Below, in pieces: positions 1 through 7,358 of a stretch of 64,000 bases of DNA. Where the stretch lies: NCBI RefSeq assembly GCF_000385565.1, contig NC_021169.1, positions 124,001-188,000 on the forward strand. The letters are read 5' to 3'. Position numbers and translations under genes: made by a program. The notes under the pieces are model-generated. The model was not told the DNA's origin. It searched no databases and saw nothing but the letters and a program-made list of their open reading frames with translations. This stretch comes from Archaeoglobus sulfaticallidus PM70-1 (GTDB lineage Archaea; Halobacteriota; Archaeoglobi; Archaeoglobales; Archaeoglobaceae). Within the stretch, counting starts at the first letter, position 1. Every line of letters starts with the position of its first letter.

Positions 1-1
1 T

Positions 2-544
2 GTGGCTTCCAATGATAGGGTTCTGAGTGTAGTTGTCGTTTCCAAGAAAAAGGAGCTTGAAGGAGATATTGCGATAACAAACCAATCGCTGACAAGCGTC
101 AATTTACTCAAGATAATCCTAAAAGAAAAGGGTTTGGAGAACAGGCTCAGGGAGTTCGATAGTGGTAGTGCGTGGGATTTGCTTAAAGAATGCGATAATG
201 CACTTGTTATAGGCGATGAGGCGATAAAGGCGAGAATGGTCTTCAGGGTGGTGATGGATCTTGGAGAGGAGTGGTATGATATCACAGGTTTGCCGATGGT
301 TTTCGGCATATCTGCATCCCTCAACGGCTTCGACGCAAGCAAAATAGATAGGGATTTGCTTGAATCAACTGAAAAGGGTTATAAAAACATCCATCTGATA
401 ATAGAGGAGGCTGAAAAACACTTCAAGATGCCTGTAGAGTTTCTGGAGGAGTATTTCAAGACTCTGAAGTTCAAGCTTGGGGGTAAAGAGAGAAGGAGCA
501 TTGAGCTTTTTGAGGAGTATTGCAGAAAGTATGATCTCATTTAG
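2..544 (+). CDS. mqnA: Chorismate dehydratase MqnA, C-terminal part (cut by window edge)
   Basis: MqnA removes water from chorismate to give 3-(1-carboxyvinyl)oxybenzoate, the first step of the futalosine route to menaquinone. The 180 visible residues match the second half of the periplasmic-binding-protein-like fold. They contain the family stretch ASNDRVLSVVVVSK and the TNQSLTSVNLLKIIL segment. Whole family members are roughly 250-280 residues and these motifs lie mid-protein, so the GTG at base 2 is not the true start; the gene begins left of the window. It ends 8 bases before mqnC, which indicates one operon and supports the assignment. Family known; identity inferred from motifs and neighbour. 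Confidence 0.88.
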   Translation: MASNDRVLSVVVVSKKKELEGDIAITNQSLTSVNLLKIILKEKGLENRLREFDSGSAWDLLKECDNALVIGDEAIKARMVFRVVMDLGEEWYDITGLPMVFGISASLNGFDASKIDRDLLESTEKGYKNIHLIIEEAEKHFKMPVEFLEEYFKTLKFKLGGKERRSIELFEEYCRKYDLI

Positions 545-552
545 GTGACTCT

Positions 553-1575
553 ATGCGCCTGGAGTTTGATGAGGCTTTAGAATTGTTCGATATCCCGATA
601 TACGAACTCGGAAAAATGGCTGATGAAATTAGAAAAGAGAGATGTGGAGATGTTGTAACTTTCGTCATAGACACGAACATCAACTACACGAACATCTGCG
701 TTTCAAAATGCAAATTCTGTGCGTTCTACAGGGACGACGGATTTGTCCTGAGCTACGATGATATTCTGGACAGGATATCAGATGCTGTAAAGCATGGAGT
801 GACCCAGGTTATGCTTCAGGGAGGGATGAATCCCGATCTCGGGATCGAGTGGTTTGAGGGGCTTTTCAGACTGATAAAATCAAAATTCCAAAACATACAC
901 CTTCACAGCCTGTCTCCTCCAGAGATAGTGTTTCTCTCAGAGTTGGAAGGGTTGAGCTATCGTGAGGTTCTCGAAAAGCTAAAAAATGCCGGGCTGGATT
1001 CCCTTCCCGGAGGGGGTGCAGAGATCTTATCCGATAGGGTTAGAAGAAAGCTGAGCCCGAAGAAGTGCAGTGCTGATGAGTGGATTGAGGTCATGAGAGA
1101 AGCCCATAGACTTGGAATGAAAACAACCGCCACGATGATGTTCGGGCATGTTGAAAGCCATGAGGACATCGTAGAACACCTCTTCAGAGTAAGGGATTTG
1201 CAGGATGAAACTGGAGGCTTCACAGCATTCATCCCCTGGACATACCAGCCCGGAAACAACGAGTTAACATCAACCATCAAAGAGCCTGCATCCTTCACCC
1301 ACTACCTGAAAATTCTCGCAATCTCAAGAATAGTTCTCCACAACATAGAGAACATACAGGCATCATGGCTAACCCAGGGCTTTGATGTCTCGTTGCTGGC
1401 CTTATACTTCGGAGCCAACGACTTTGGAGGGGTTATGCTTGAGGAGAATGTGCTTAGAGCTACCGGAAAGAAAATTGCCTGCATTAAGGTTGAGGATATG
1501 GTTAGACTGCTGAAAACCACTGGAAGAAAGGTTGCCCAGAGAGACACATACTACAATATCCTGCGATGGTTTTAA
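553..1575 (+). CDS. mqnC: Cyclic dehypoxanthine futalosine synthase MqnC (radical SAM)
   Basis: This radical SAM enzyme cyclises dehypoxanthine futalosine in menaquinone synthesis. The 340-residue protein has the iron-sulfur motif CVSKCKFC near residue 50, followed by AFYR as in the MqnC/MqnE and CofG/CofH group. It also has the MLQGGMNPDLGIEWF and SLPGGGAEIL motifs of this group. ATG at 553 lies 8 bases after mqnA, so the two are probably translated from one message. MqnE is the closest alternative, but the pairing with mqnA and the GGG motif fit MqnC better. Menaquinone is the membrane quinone of Archaeoglobales, which fits this genome. Confidence 0.87.
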   Translation: MRLEFDEALELFDIPIYELGKMADEIRKERCGDVVTFVIDTNINYTNICVSKCKFCAFYRDDGFVLSYDDILDRISDAVKHGVTQVMLQGGMNPDLGIEWFEGLFRLIKSKFQNIHLHSLSPPEIVFLSELEGLSYREVLEKLKNAGLDSLPGGGAEILSDRVRRKLSPKKCSADEWIEVMREAHRLGMKTTATMMFGHVESHEDIVEHLFRVRDLQDETGGFTAFIPWTYQPGNNELTSTIKEPASFTHYLKILAISRIVLHNIENIQASWLTQGFDVSLLALYFGANDFGGVMLEENVLRATGKKIACIKVEDMVRLLKTTGRKVAQRDTYYNILRWF

Positions 1576-1610
1576 TTGACTGTGTTTTCTAAAATTATTT
1601 TTGACAGAAA

Positions 1611-1620
1611 ATATTTATAC
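1611..1620 (+). promoter_or_regulatory. TATA box for the membrane-protein gene
   Basis: The AT-rich box atatttatac is centred about 25 bases before the ATG at 1641. No ribosome binding site lies between them, which fits a leaderless archaeal transcript. Confidence 0.5.
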
Positions 1621-1640
1621 TATCAAACTGAATTGCCACT

Positions 1641-2270
1641 ATGAAATCCTATTTGATCTCGTTTATCGCTGGCTTTATATCAGTATTTGTAGCAAACTTT
1701 CTGAGCCTCTTTTTCAGGATTGAGGGGCCAGCAATGGTTTATCTGGCACTGGCCATATCCATACTGCTCTCATCTCTGTACACCCTAACAAAATCCGAGA
1801 AGCTGACAGCAATACACATAGCTGTTTCAGCAGCAACAGCCCTGACTTTAATTGCCGTGATCAGGTTTTCTCCATCAGCAATAATCCTTTTCGCAATCAT
1901 CCTGATCGCTGGAAGCATAATACTTGGAAGGAACAGAAAAGAGGAGGTATCCATAGCTGCCAACTCCTTCCTTACAGTTCTCGGTGTCATCATTGCATTT
2001 ATGGCTCTGATAGGCTACTCGGCTCATGAACATTACAACGCAAAGTACATCTCGGTTGAAAAAATAGGAGATGCTGAATGTTCAGAGATAGATCTCGACA
2101 GCTATCCATACCTAAAAAATGCTTTAAAGCTGGCTGAAAAGAATGGAAAGGCCATATCGAGAGTTCCTCCAGAAGAGTGGTATAAAATCCTCAGACGCAT
2201 TAACTCGCTCGAGAAAAAGTGCATAATGTATAACGGAAGCAATTACAGTACAGCCTTCATGCTGTCCTGA
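1641..2270 (+). CDS. Membrane protein of unknown function
   Basis: I do not recognise this 209-residue protein. The first 130 residues form about four or five hydrophobic segments separated by short charged loops (for example TKSEKLTA and GRNRKEE). After the last membrane segment, an approximately 75-residue polar tail follows. The tail contains two Cys (about residues 149 and 194) and a SRVPPEEWYKILRRI helix. The C-terminal domain could be a sensory or adaptor domain. A TATA box about 25 bases upstream and no ribosome binding site suggest a leaderless message of its own. Nothing in its neighbours (mqnC before, HD hydrolase after) indicates a job. Confidence 0.75.
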   Translation: MKSYLISFIAGFISVFVANFLSLFFRIEGPAMVYLALAISILLSSLYTLTKSEKLTAIHIAVSAATALTLIAVIRFSPSAIILFAIILIAGSIILGRNRKEEVSIAANSFLTVLGVIIAFMALIGYSAHEHYNAKYISVEKIGDAECSEIDLDSYPYLKNALKLAEKNGKAISRVPPEEWYKILRRINSLEKKCIMYNGSNYSTAFMLS

Positions 2271-2290
2271 TCTGTGACTGTTAAGTAGAG

Positions 2291-2299
2291 CTTATATAC
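2291..2299 (+). promoter_or_regulatory. TATA box for the HD hydrolase gene
   Basis: The sequence cttatatac is 21-29 bases before the GTG at 2320, and no Shine-Dalgarno sequence lies between them. The spacing fits leaderless initiation. Confidence 0.5.
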
Positions 2300-2319
2300 A
2301 ACCAAACCGATAAGCCATC

Positions 2320-3507
2320 GTGGGAACGCTCATTCAGGATTCAGTCCACGGGATGATCGAGCTCCCAGAATGGGCTGAAAGGATAATCGATACACCTCAG
2401 CTTCAGCGGTTGAGGAGGATCAAGCAACTTGGGTTCGCGAATCTCGTTTATCCGGGAGCCAACCATTCGAGGTTTGAGCACAGCCTAGGGGTTTTTTACA
2501 TAACCAAGAAGCTAACAGAGAAACTTGAAATTAGCAAAGACTCCGAGATGGAGATTCTGATTTCCGCCATAATCCACGACTCCGCTCATGCACCTTTCTC
2601 ACACAGCAGTGAAAGAATAATCAAGAGATACCTGGGAAAAACCCATGAAAGGATAGACTTCTACCTCAAAAGCACAGAGCTAGAAGATGTCATCAAAGAG
2701 CTTGGCTTCAGCCTGAGAGATGTTGCAAGACATCTGAGCGAGGAGTCCTACGGGATCGTTAGCGGAGAGATAGATGCAGATAGGATGGATTATCTGGTTA
2801 GGGACTCTCACTATACCGGAGTGGCTTATGGTGTTTTCGATATAACGAGGCTAATAAACACGACCAAGTTCGTGAACGATCGGCTGGTTATAGACAAAAA
2901 GGGCCTTAAGTCTGCAGAATCACTGCTGATCTCAAGATTCATGATGTATCCTACCGTTTATCATCACCATGTCTGCAGAATAGCCAGAAAGATGTATGAG
3001 AAAGCCCTGGAGAGATGCATAGAGCTCGGTGAACTTGAGGCAAGGGATCTCGTAAGGATGGACGACTACGACATGGTTTCTTTTTTGAGAAGTTCCAACA
3101 GCTTCTCAAAAGAAATTATCGACAGAATTGACAGACGGGATCTGTTCAAGAGAGCAATTTATGTTGGCAGAGATAGGGTTGGAGATGTGAAGATCTCCGA
3201 AAGGAGGGCAGAACTGGAGATTGCTGAGATTGCGGATGTCGATGTGGATGATGTTATCGTGGATATACCTCCAGAAACAGATGTCAGGGAGGTTTCAGCA
3301 CTTGTGCATATGGATGATGGGCTTAAAAAGCTTGAAGATTGCTCTCCACTGGTAAAAACGCTAAGAGATGCTGAAAGGGATATCTGGATGCTCGGTGTAT
3401 ACACAACAAAGGAAAATATTAGAGCTGTCGCAAAGGCAAGTGTTAAATTGTTCAACATCGAAAGGATTCCAAAGCAGAGAAGGCTTGATGAAGTCATAAA
3501 TTTTTAA
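2320..3507 (+). CDS. HD-domain phosphohydrolase (dNTPase-like)
   Basis: This 395-residue protein belongs to the HD superfamily of metal-dependent phosphohydrolases, in the SAMHD1/dGTPase-like branch. The metal-site residues are visible: His in NHSRFEHSLGVFY (about residue 48-55), the HD pair in AIIHDSAHAPFSH, and the late Asp in GEIDADRMDYLVRD. The start DSVHGMIELPEW is typical of the archaeal and bacterial YdhJ-like subgroup, in which a conserved helix QLQRLRRIKQLG follows. The substrate is not shown by sequence; dNTP hydrolysis is the family expectation. GTG is chosen as start because the TATA box is 21 bases upstream and the homologous N-terminus begins here. Confidence 0.82.
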   Translation: MGTLIQDSVHGMIELPEWAERIIDTPQLQRLRRIKQLGFANLVYPGANHSRFEHSLGVFYITKKLTEKLEISKDSEMEILISAIIHDSAHAPFSHSSERIIKRYLGKTHERIDFYLKSTELEDVIKELGFSLRDVARHLSEESYGIVSGEIDADRMDYLVRDSHYTGVAYGVFDITRLINTTKFVNDRLVIDKKGLKSAESLLISRFMMYPTVYHHHVCRIARKMYEKALERCIELGELEARDLVRMDDYDMVSFLRSSNSFSKEIIDRIDRRDLFKRAIYVGRDRVGDVKISERRAELEIAEIADVDVDDVIVDIPPETDVREVSALVHMDDGLKKLEDCSPLVKTLRDAERDIWMLGVYTTKENIRAVAKASVKLFNIERIPKQRRLDEVINF

Positions 3508-3514
3508 GGTAAAA

Positions 3515-3524
3515 TGTTTTATAG
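3515..3524 (+). promoter_or_regulatory. TATA box for leuA
   Basis: The sequence tgttttatag lies about 35 bases before the TTG start of leuA. A short leader containing the ribosome binding site aggggtgag follows it. Confidence 0.42.
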
Positions 3525-3554
3525 CGTTAAAATCTACATTCGAGGGGTGAGAGG

Positions 3555-5078
3555 TTGAAGAGAATCAGCGTGTTCGATACAACGCTAAGGGATGGTGAGC
3601 AGACTCCCGGAGTGTCCTTCCCGATAAACTACAAGATTCAGATTGCAAAGCAGCTTGACAAGCTGGGTGTTGATTATATTGAAGCCGGATTTCCCGTAGC
3701 TTCCAAGGGGGAGTTTGAGGCTGTAAAAACGATTGTAAATCTTGATTTGGACTCAAAAATTTGCGGTCTGGCGAGAATAGTTAAGGAAGATATAGACTCA
3801 GCCCTTGATTCCGGAGTTGATCTCGTTCACATTTTCATCTCAACCTCAAAGATTCAGATAGATTACACGATTAAGAAGAGCAGAGAGGAGATCATCAACG
3901 ACTCTGTTGAGGCTGTAGAGTACATCAAGGATCACGGCAGAGAGTGCATGTTCTCTGCGATGGATGCCACGAGGACTGAAATCGATTACCTTAAGGAGAT
4001 ATACAAGGCGGTTGAGGAGGCTGGAGTTGACATAATAAATGTGCCCGATACTGTAGGAGTTGCAACTCCATTCAGGTTTCACAACCTCATAAAAGAGTTA
4101 AGGGAGCATCTGAAAGTTCCAATCGATGTGCACTGCCACAACGACTTTGGATTAGCTGTTGCCAACACCCATGCGGCTGTCTTAGCTGGCGCGGATCAGG
4201 TTCAGGTTACCGTTAATGGAATAGGGGAGAGGGCCGGAAACGCGAGTCTGGCAGAGGTAGTTATGATTCTCAAGAGTCTGGAGGGCATAGAGACCAACAT
4301 AAGAACCGAGTATCTGGTTGAGACCTCAAGGCTCGTTGAAAGGTTCACGGGATTCAGGCTGCCACCCAATACACCGATAGTTGGTGACAACGCCTTCAGC
4401 CATGAAAGCGGAATCCATGCACATGGCGTGATAAAGGAGGCTTCAACCTTCGAGCCCGGTGTGATAACTCCGGAGATGGTCGGACATAGGAGAAGGATAG
4501 TCATCGGAAAGCATGCTGGGAGACATCAAATCAAGAAGATGCTCGAGGATGCTGGATACATAGTCAACGAGGAGGATCTGACGAAGATCTTCGAGAAAGT
4601 TAAGGAGCTTGGAGATAAGGGCAAGAAGGTAACAGATCTGGATCTCTTCACAATAGCTGAGGTTGTAATCGGAGAACTCAGAAAGGAGGATAGGGCAATT
4701 GTTGTGGACGAGATTACCGTTCTCACGGGAAACAAGATCACTCCAACTGCTGTTATAAACGCGAATGTCTTCAACGATAGCAGGGTTAAATCCGCCATCG
4801 GTGTTGGGCCGGTGGATGCGGCTTTGAAGGCCGTGAGGGAGCTTGTTGGTGAAACGATAAAGATCACCGAGTTCAAGATGGATGCAATAACGGGCGGGAG
4901 CGATGCTCTGGCAGAGGTTTATGTAACGGTGGAGGATGATTCTGGGAAGTCCTTCACAGCAAGGGCTGCCGGGCCGGATATAGTTATGGCCTCCATTGAT
5001 GCAGTTATCAACGCTGTAAACTATTTAATGATAAAGAAAAGACTCGATTCGAAAAAGAAAGAAAAGTCAGAGGATTGA
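3555..5078 (+). CDS. leuA: 2-isopropylmalate synthase (alpha-isopropylmalate/citramalate synthase family)
   Basis: LeuA condenses acetyl-CoA with 2-oxoisovalerate, the first step of leucine synthesis. The 507 residues have the DRE-TIM barrel start (FDTTLRDGEQTPGVSF), the metal-binding DVHCHNDFGLAVANT and NGIGERAGNASL motifs, and the NAFSHESGIHAHGV and GKHAGRH motifs. A C-terminal regulatory (leucine-sensing) domain begins near residue 390 (EITVLTGN...). The start is TTG with a good ribosome binding site (aggggtgag). Paralogues making citramalate or homocitrate share these motifs, so substrate is likely but not proven. The tatD-like gene starts one base after the stop. Confidence 0.85.
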   Translation: MKRISVFDTTLRDGEQTPGVSFPINYKIQIAKQLDKLGVDYIEAGFPVASKGEFEAVKTIVNLDLDSKICGLARIVKEDIDSALDSGVDLVHIFISTSKIQIDYTIKKSREEIINDSVEAVEYIKDHGRECMFSAMDATRTEIDYLKEIYKAVEEAGVDIINVPDTVGVATPFRFHNLIKELREHLKVPIDVHCHNDFGLAVANTHAAVLAGADQVQVTVNGIGERAGNASLAEVVMILKSLEGIETNIRTEYLVETSRLVERFTGFRLPPNTPIVGDNAFSHESGIHAHGVIKEASTFEPGVITPEMVGHRRRIVIGKHAGRHQIKKMLEDAGYIVNEEDLTKIFEKVKELGDKGKKVTDLDLFTIAEVVIGELRKEDRAIVVDEITVLTGNKITPTAVINANVFNDSRVKSAIGVGPVDAALKAVRELVGETIKITEFKMDAITGGSDALAEVYVTVEDDSGKSFTARAAGPDIVMASIDAVINAVNYLMIKKRLDSKKKEKSED

Positions 5079-5819
5079 ATGTACGAACTAATAGATTCTC
5101 ACTGCCACATCCAGATAAAGAACTTCGATAGGGACAGGCAGGAGGTTATCAGGAGAGCTATATCGAACGGTGTTGTTGGAATTGTCGTTTCAGGGTACGA
5201 CATATCCTCAAATCACAAAGCCCTGAATCTCAAATCGAGCAATATTTTTGCAACACTTGGGTTCTCGCCAACAATGAACACCAAGGGGCACGAGCATGTT
5301 ATTTCACAGATAATGGAGCATCAGAATGAGATCGTTGCCGTAGGTGAGGTAGGAATCGACAGGGTTAAAGGCAGACTGCCGTTTGACGAGCAGAAGAAGA
5401 TCTTCGAGAGCTTTCTCAGATTGGCCAGTGAGATGGATAAGCCGGTTGTCATTCATGCGAGAGACGCTGAGATAGAGGCGATAGATCTTGCCAGCAGATA
5501 TGGTGTCAAAGCGATGATACACTGCTTTAATGGAAGTCTGAAAGCTTTCAGACTTGCTAAAGACTCTGGAGCCATTGTTTCGATTTCAACCATGGTCACC
5601 TTCTCAGATAGGCTGAAGAGGGTTGTTAGAGAGATGGATCTGGAAAATGTTGTTATCGAAACCGACAGCCCGTTCCTCTCCCCAAAGAGAGGTAGAAACG
5701 AACCTGCGAATCTGGTGTATGCAGTGAATGAGATTTCAAAGCTGATAGAAGAGGACAAAGAGGAGGTTGCAAGGATAACGAAGAGGAATGCAGAAGACTT
5801 CTATGGCATTAGTGTTTAG
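5079..5819 (+). CDS. TatD-family metal-dependent deoxyribonuclease
   Basis: TatD-family enzymes are TIM-barrel metal hydrolases with 3'-5' DNase activity. The 246 residues show every expected metal ligand: HxH in LIDSHCHIQ, Glu in AVGEVGID, His in VVIHARD, His in MIHCFNGS, and Asp in VIETDSPFLSPKRG. Length matches the family (about 250). The ATG directly follows the leuA stop codon, so the two genes are co-transcribed, though no functional link is evident. Related amidohydrolases are a remote alternative, but the ETDSP motif is typical of TatD. Confidence 0.85.
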   Translation: MYELIDSHCHIQIKNFDRDRQEVIRRAISNGVVGIVVSGYDISSNHKALNLKSSNIFATLGFSPTMNTKGHEHVISQIMEHQNEIVAVGEVGIDRVKGRLPFDEQKKIFESFLRLASEMDKPVVIHARDAEIEAIDLASRYGVKAMIHCFNGSLKAFRLAKDSGAIVSISTMVTFSDRLKRVVREMDLENVVIETDSPFLSPKRGRNEPANLVYAVNEISKLIEEDKEEVARITKRNAEDFYGISV

Positions 5820-5843
5820 CAAGCTTAAGCACAATTCAGCAAC

Positions 5844-6440
5844 CTAAATCCTCTCGCAGATGACATAGCTATCGTTCAGGAACCCATAGAACTTGTTTCT
5901 TTCCTTTATCGGGATTATTATCTCGTTTTCAGCCTCTTCAATCGATCTTATTTTCCTTACAGTAACTATTTTGAATTCTTCAACCTTTACGGCCAGGAAT
6001 TCTGTATTATCGAATTCTTCACAGTGCTTGTCTATGAGTATGGCCCTCATCAGGTTGTACGATGAGTCAAGGGTTTCGGCAAGCTCCTCTCCATAGAGCA
6101 ACTCCTGAAGGATTTTGCTGTAGAAAACCCAGTCCTCCTCTACAAGCCTTTGCCTTGGATACCTGCTGAGGGCGAAGATGACATTTTCAGAGAATTCCCT
6201 ATCATGAATCAGATCACAGTTCATGCAGCTCCAGACATAGCTGCCATCAGAAGTTACCTTCAGCTCCCCGCCCATGTCGTAGTTCAGGCATGGGTAGAAA
6301 GGACAGTAGCAGAACGAGCAGTCCTGGCCAGCGAAATGGCATGGATAGTACTTGCACTCCAGCACCGGGCCGGTTATACCATCCAGAGCCGAAAAGAGGT
6401 CTTTCAGCGTTCTCTCCCTGAGATCCTCCATACCCATCAC
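5844..6440 (-). CDS. Cysteine-rich small-domain protein
   Basis: The N-terminal half of this 198-residue protein has a dense cysteine cluster: ECKYYPCHF, QDCSFCYCPFYPC and WSCMNCDLIHD, between about residues 23 and 75. This is the pattern of the cysteine-rich small domain family (PF04071), thought to bind metal and often found near cobalamin-related genes. The rest (about residues 80-198) is acidic and helical with no recognised motif. Its ATG overlaps the stop of the upstream DUF89 gene by four bases, so the pair is translationally coupled. Function is unknown. A metal-binding or redox role is inferred from cysteine spacing only. Confidence 0.78.
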   Translation of the reverse strand: MMGMEDLRERTLKDLFSALDGITGPVLECKYYPCHFAGQDCSFCYCPFYPCLNYDMGGELKVTSDGSYVWSCMNCDLIHDREFSENVIFALSRYPRQRLVEEDWVFYSKILQELLYGEELAETLDSSYNLMRAILIDKHCEEFDNTEFLAVKVEEFKIVTVRKIRSIEEAENEIIIPIKERNKFYGFLNDSYVICERI

Positions 6441-7291
6441 CTCAAAAGGGCAACCATATCCCCTACCTCAACTCCTATGGACTTCGCCACCGGCTCACAC
6501 TTCGCAGTCAACAGAAATCCTATCGTGTAAGCTGAATCAGATAAGCACTCGTAGTTCGCCATTCCCTTGGCGATGATTATGTCCGCATTCTCTATTCTGT
6601 CTTTAGTTTTCTCAGGCAACTCCTCATCTATAATCCCTATTCCATCTCCGTTATCGAGAACCTCGTCTGCTATCTTATCCACCCCGGCTATTACTGCATC
6701 CTCATAAGTTGCATCACTTATGATAGGTCTTCCTCTCACAACAACGCTCAGCCTCTCGCATATCTTCTTTATCTCCTTCATAAACAGAGCATCATAAACG
6801 ATCTCTCCACAATTATCCGTGAGATAAACAACCCTCCCCTTGCACAAACTCCTTATCTTCTCAAGATTATCTATCTTCAGGCTCTCCCTGAATTTCCGGA
6901 TGAAGTAATCGAGAAATGCTGAATCGTTCACCTCATGACCCATAACACCATAGTCAAACGTGTTCGCGATTATACTGGCTTTTGCAGTTGATCTGAACGC
7001 ATCATCCCTGTAAACTATCCTTTTAATCTCTGGCAGGTACTTGAGGGATACCTCGTTTGCCCTCTTCTTCACCTCTCTGTAGGGATCCTCATCTTCAAGC
7101 ACCTCGTACACCTTCCTGTGAATTCTTGTTGCTATCACCGCATTGATTCCCTTTTTAGGATACTCCTCAGCCAGAATTTTCAGTGCTAATTCAACAGCCC
7201 GATCTATCTTCTCAGCATCATCTGTTGACATCCGGGCTTCCATGTACACCCTGTTCAGCAAGCACGAAGGGCATTTGGGTGAGATTTTCAT
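6437..7291 (-). CDS. DUF89 / ARMT1-like metal-dependent phosphatase
   Basis: DUF89 proteins are metal-dependent phosphatases proposed to repair or remove damaged phosphometabolites. This 284-residue member has the N-terminal CPSCLLNR motif with two Cys and the central Asn/Asp segment VYLTDNCGEIVYDALFMKEI. It also has RGRPIISDAT with ISDATYEDA, and the late IAKGMANYE motif. Those late motifs carry the family's metal and phosphate ligands. The ATG at 7291 is chosen over the TTG just before it because a TATA box lies 20-29 bases upstream, which suggests a leaderless mRNA. It is coupled to the cysteine-rich gene downstream. The right end of an IS element abuts its promoter. Confidence 0.83.
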   Translation of the reverse strand: MKISPKCPSCLLNRVYMEARMSTDDAEKIDRAVELALKILAEEYPKKGINAVIATRIHRKVYEVLEDEDPYREVKKRANEVSLKYLPEIKRIVYRDDAFRSTAKASIIANTFDYGVMGHEVNDSAFLDYFIRKFRESLKIDNLEKIRSLCKGRVVYLTDNCGEIVYDALFMKEIKKICERLSVVVRGRPIISDATYEDAVIAGVDKIADEVLDNGDGIGIIDEELPEKTKDRIENADIIIAKGMANYECLSDSAYTIGFLLTAKCEPVAKSIGVEVGDMVALLR

Positions 7292-7310
7292 CAAGTCGAT
7301 TTAGCACGGT

Positions 7311-7320
7311 GGTTTTAATA
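7311..7320 (-). promoter_or_regulatory. TATA box for the DUF89 gene, next to an IS end
   Basis: On the minus strand the box tattaaaacc lies 20-29 bases before the ATG at 7291. The terminal hairpin of the neighbouring IS element begins only about 20 bases further upstream, so any upstream promoter element now comes from IS DNA. Confidence 0.45.
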
Positions 7321-7338
7321 AGTCTTTCGTGACCTCCT

Positions 7339-7358
7339 CCCTCCATTAAAATGGAGGG
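7339..7358 (-). repeat. Right-end hairpin of IS element 1
   Basis: A perfect 9-bp inverted repeat with a 2-base loop. The tnpB stop codon (TAA) lies inside the hairpin. A nearly identical hairpin ends the second tnpB element at 44420-44439. Confidence 0.7.

Noticed and set aside
957-1547. Minus-strand open frames inside mqnC
   Set aside because: They lie antisense to a clear radical SAM gene, have Ser/Thr-rich unlikely composition and no start signals.
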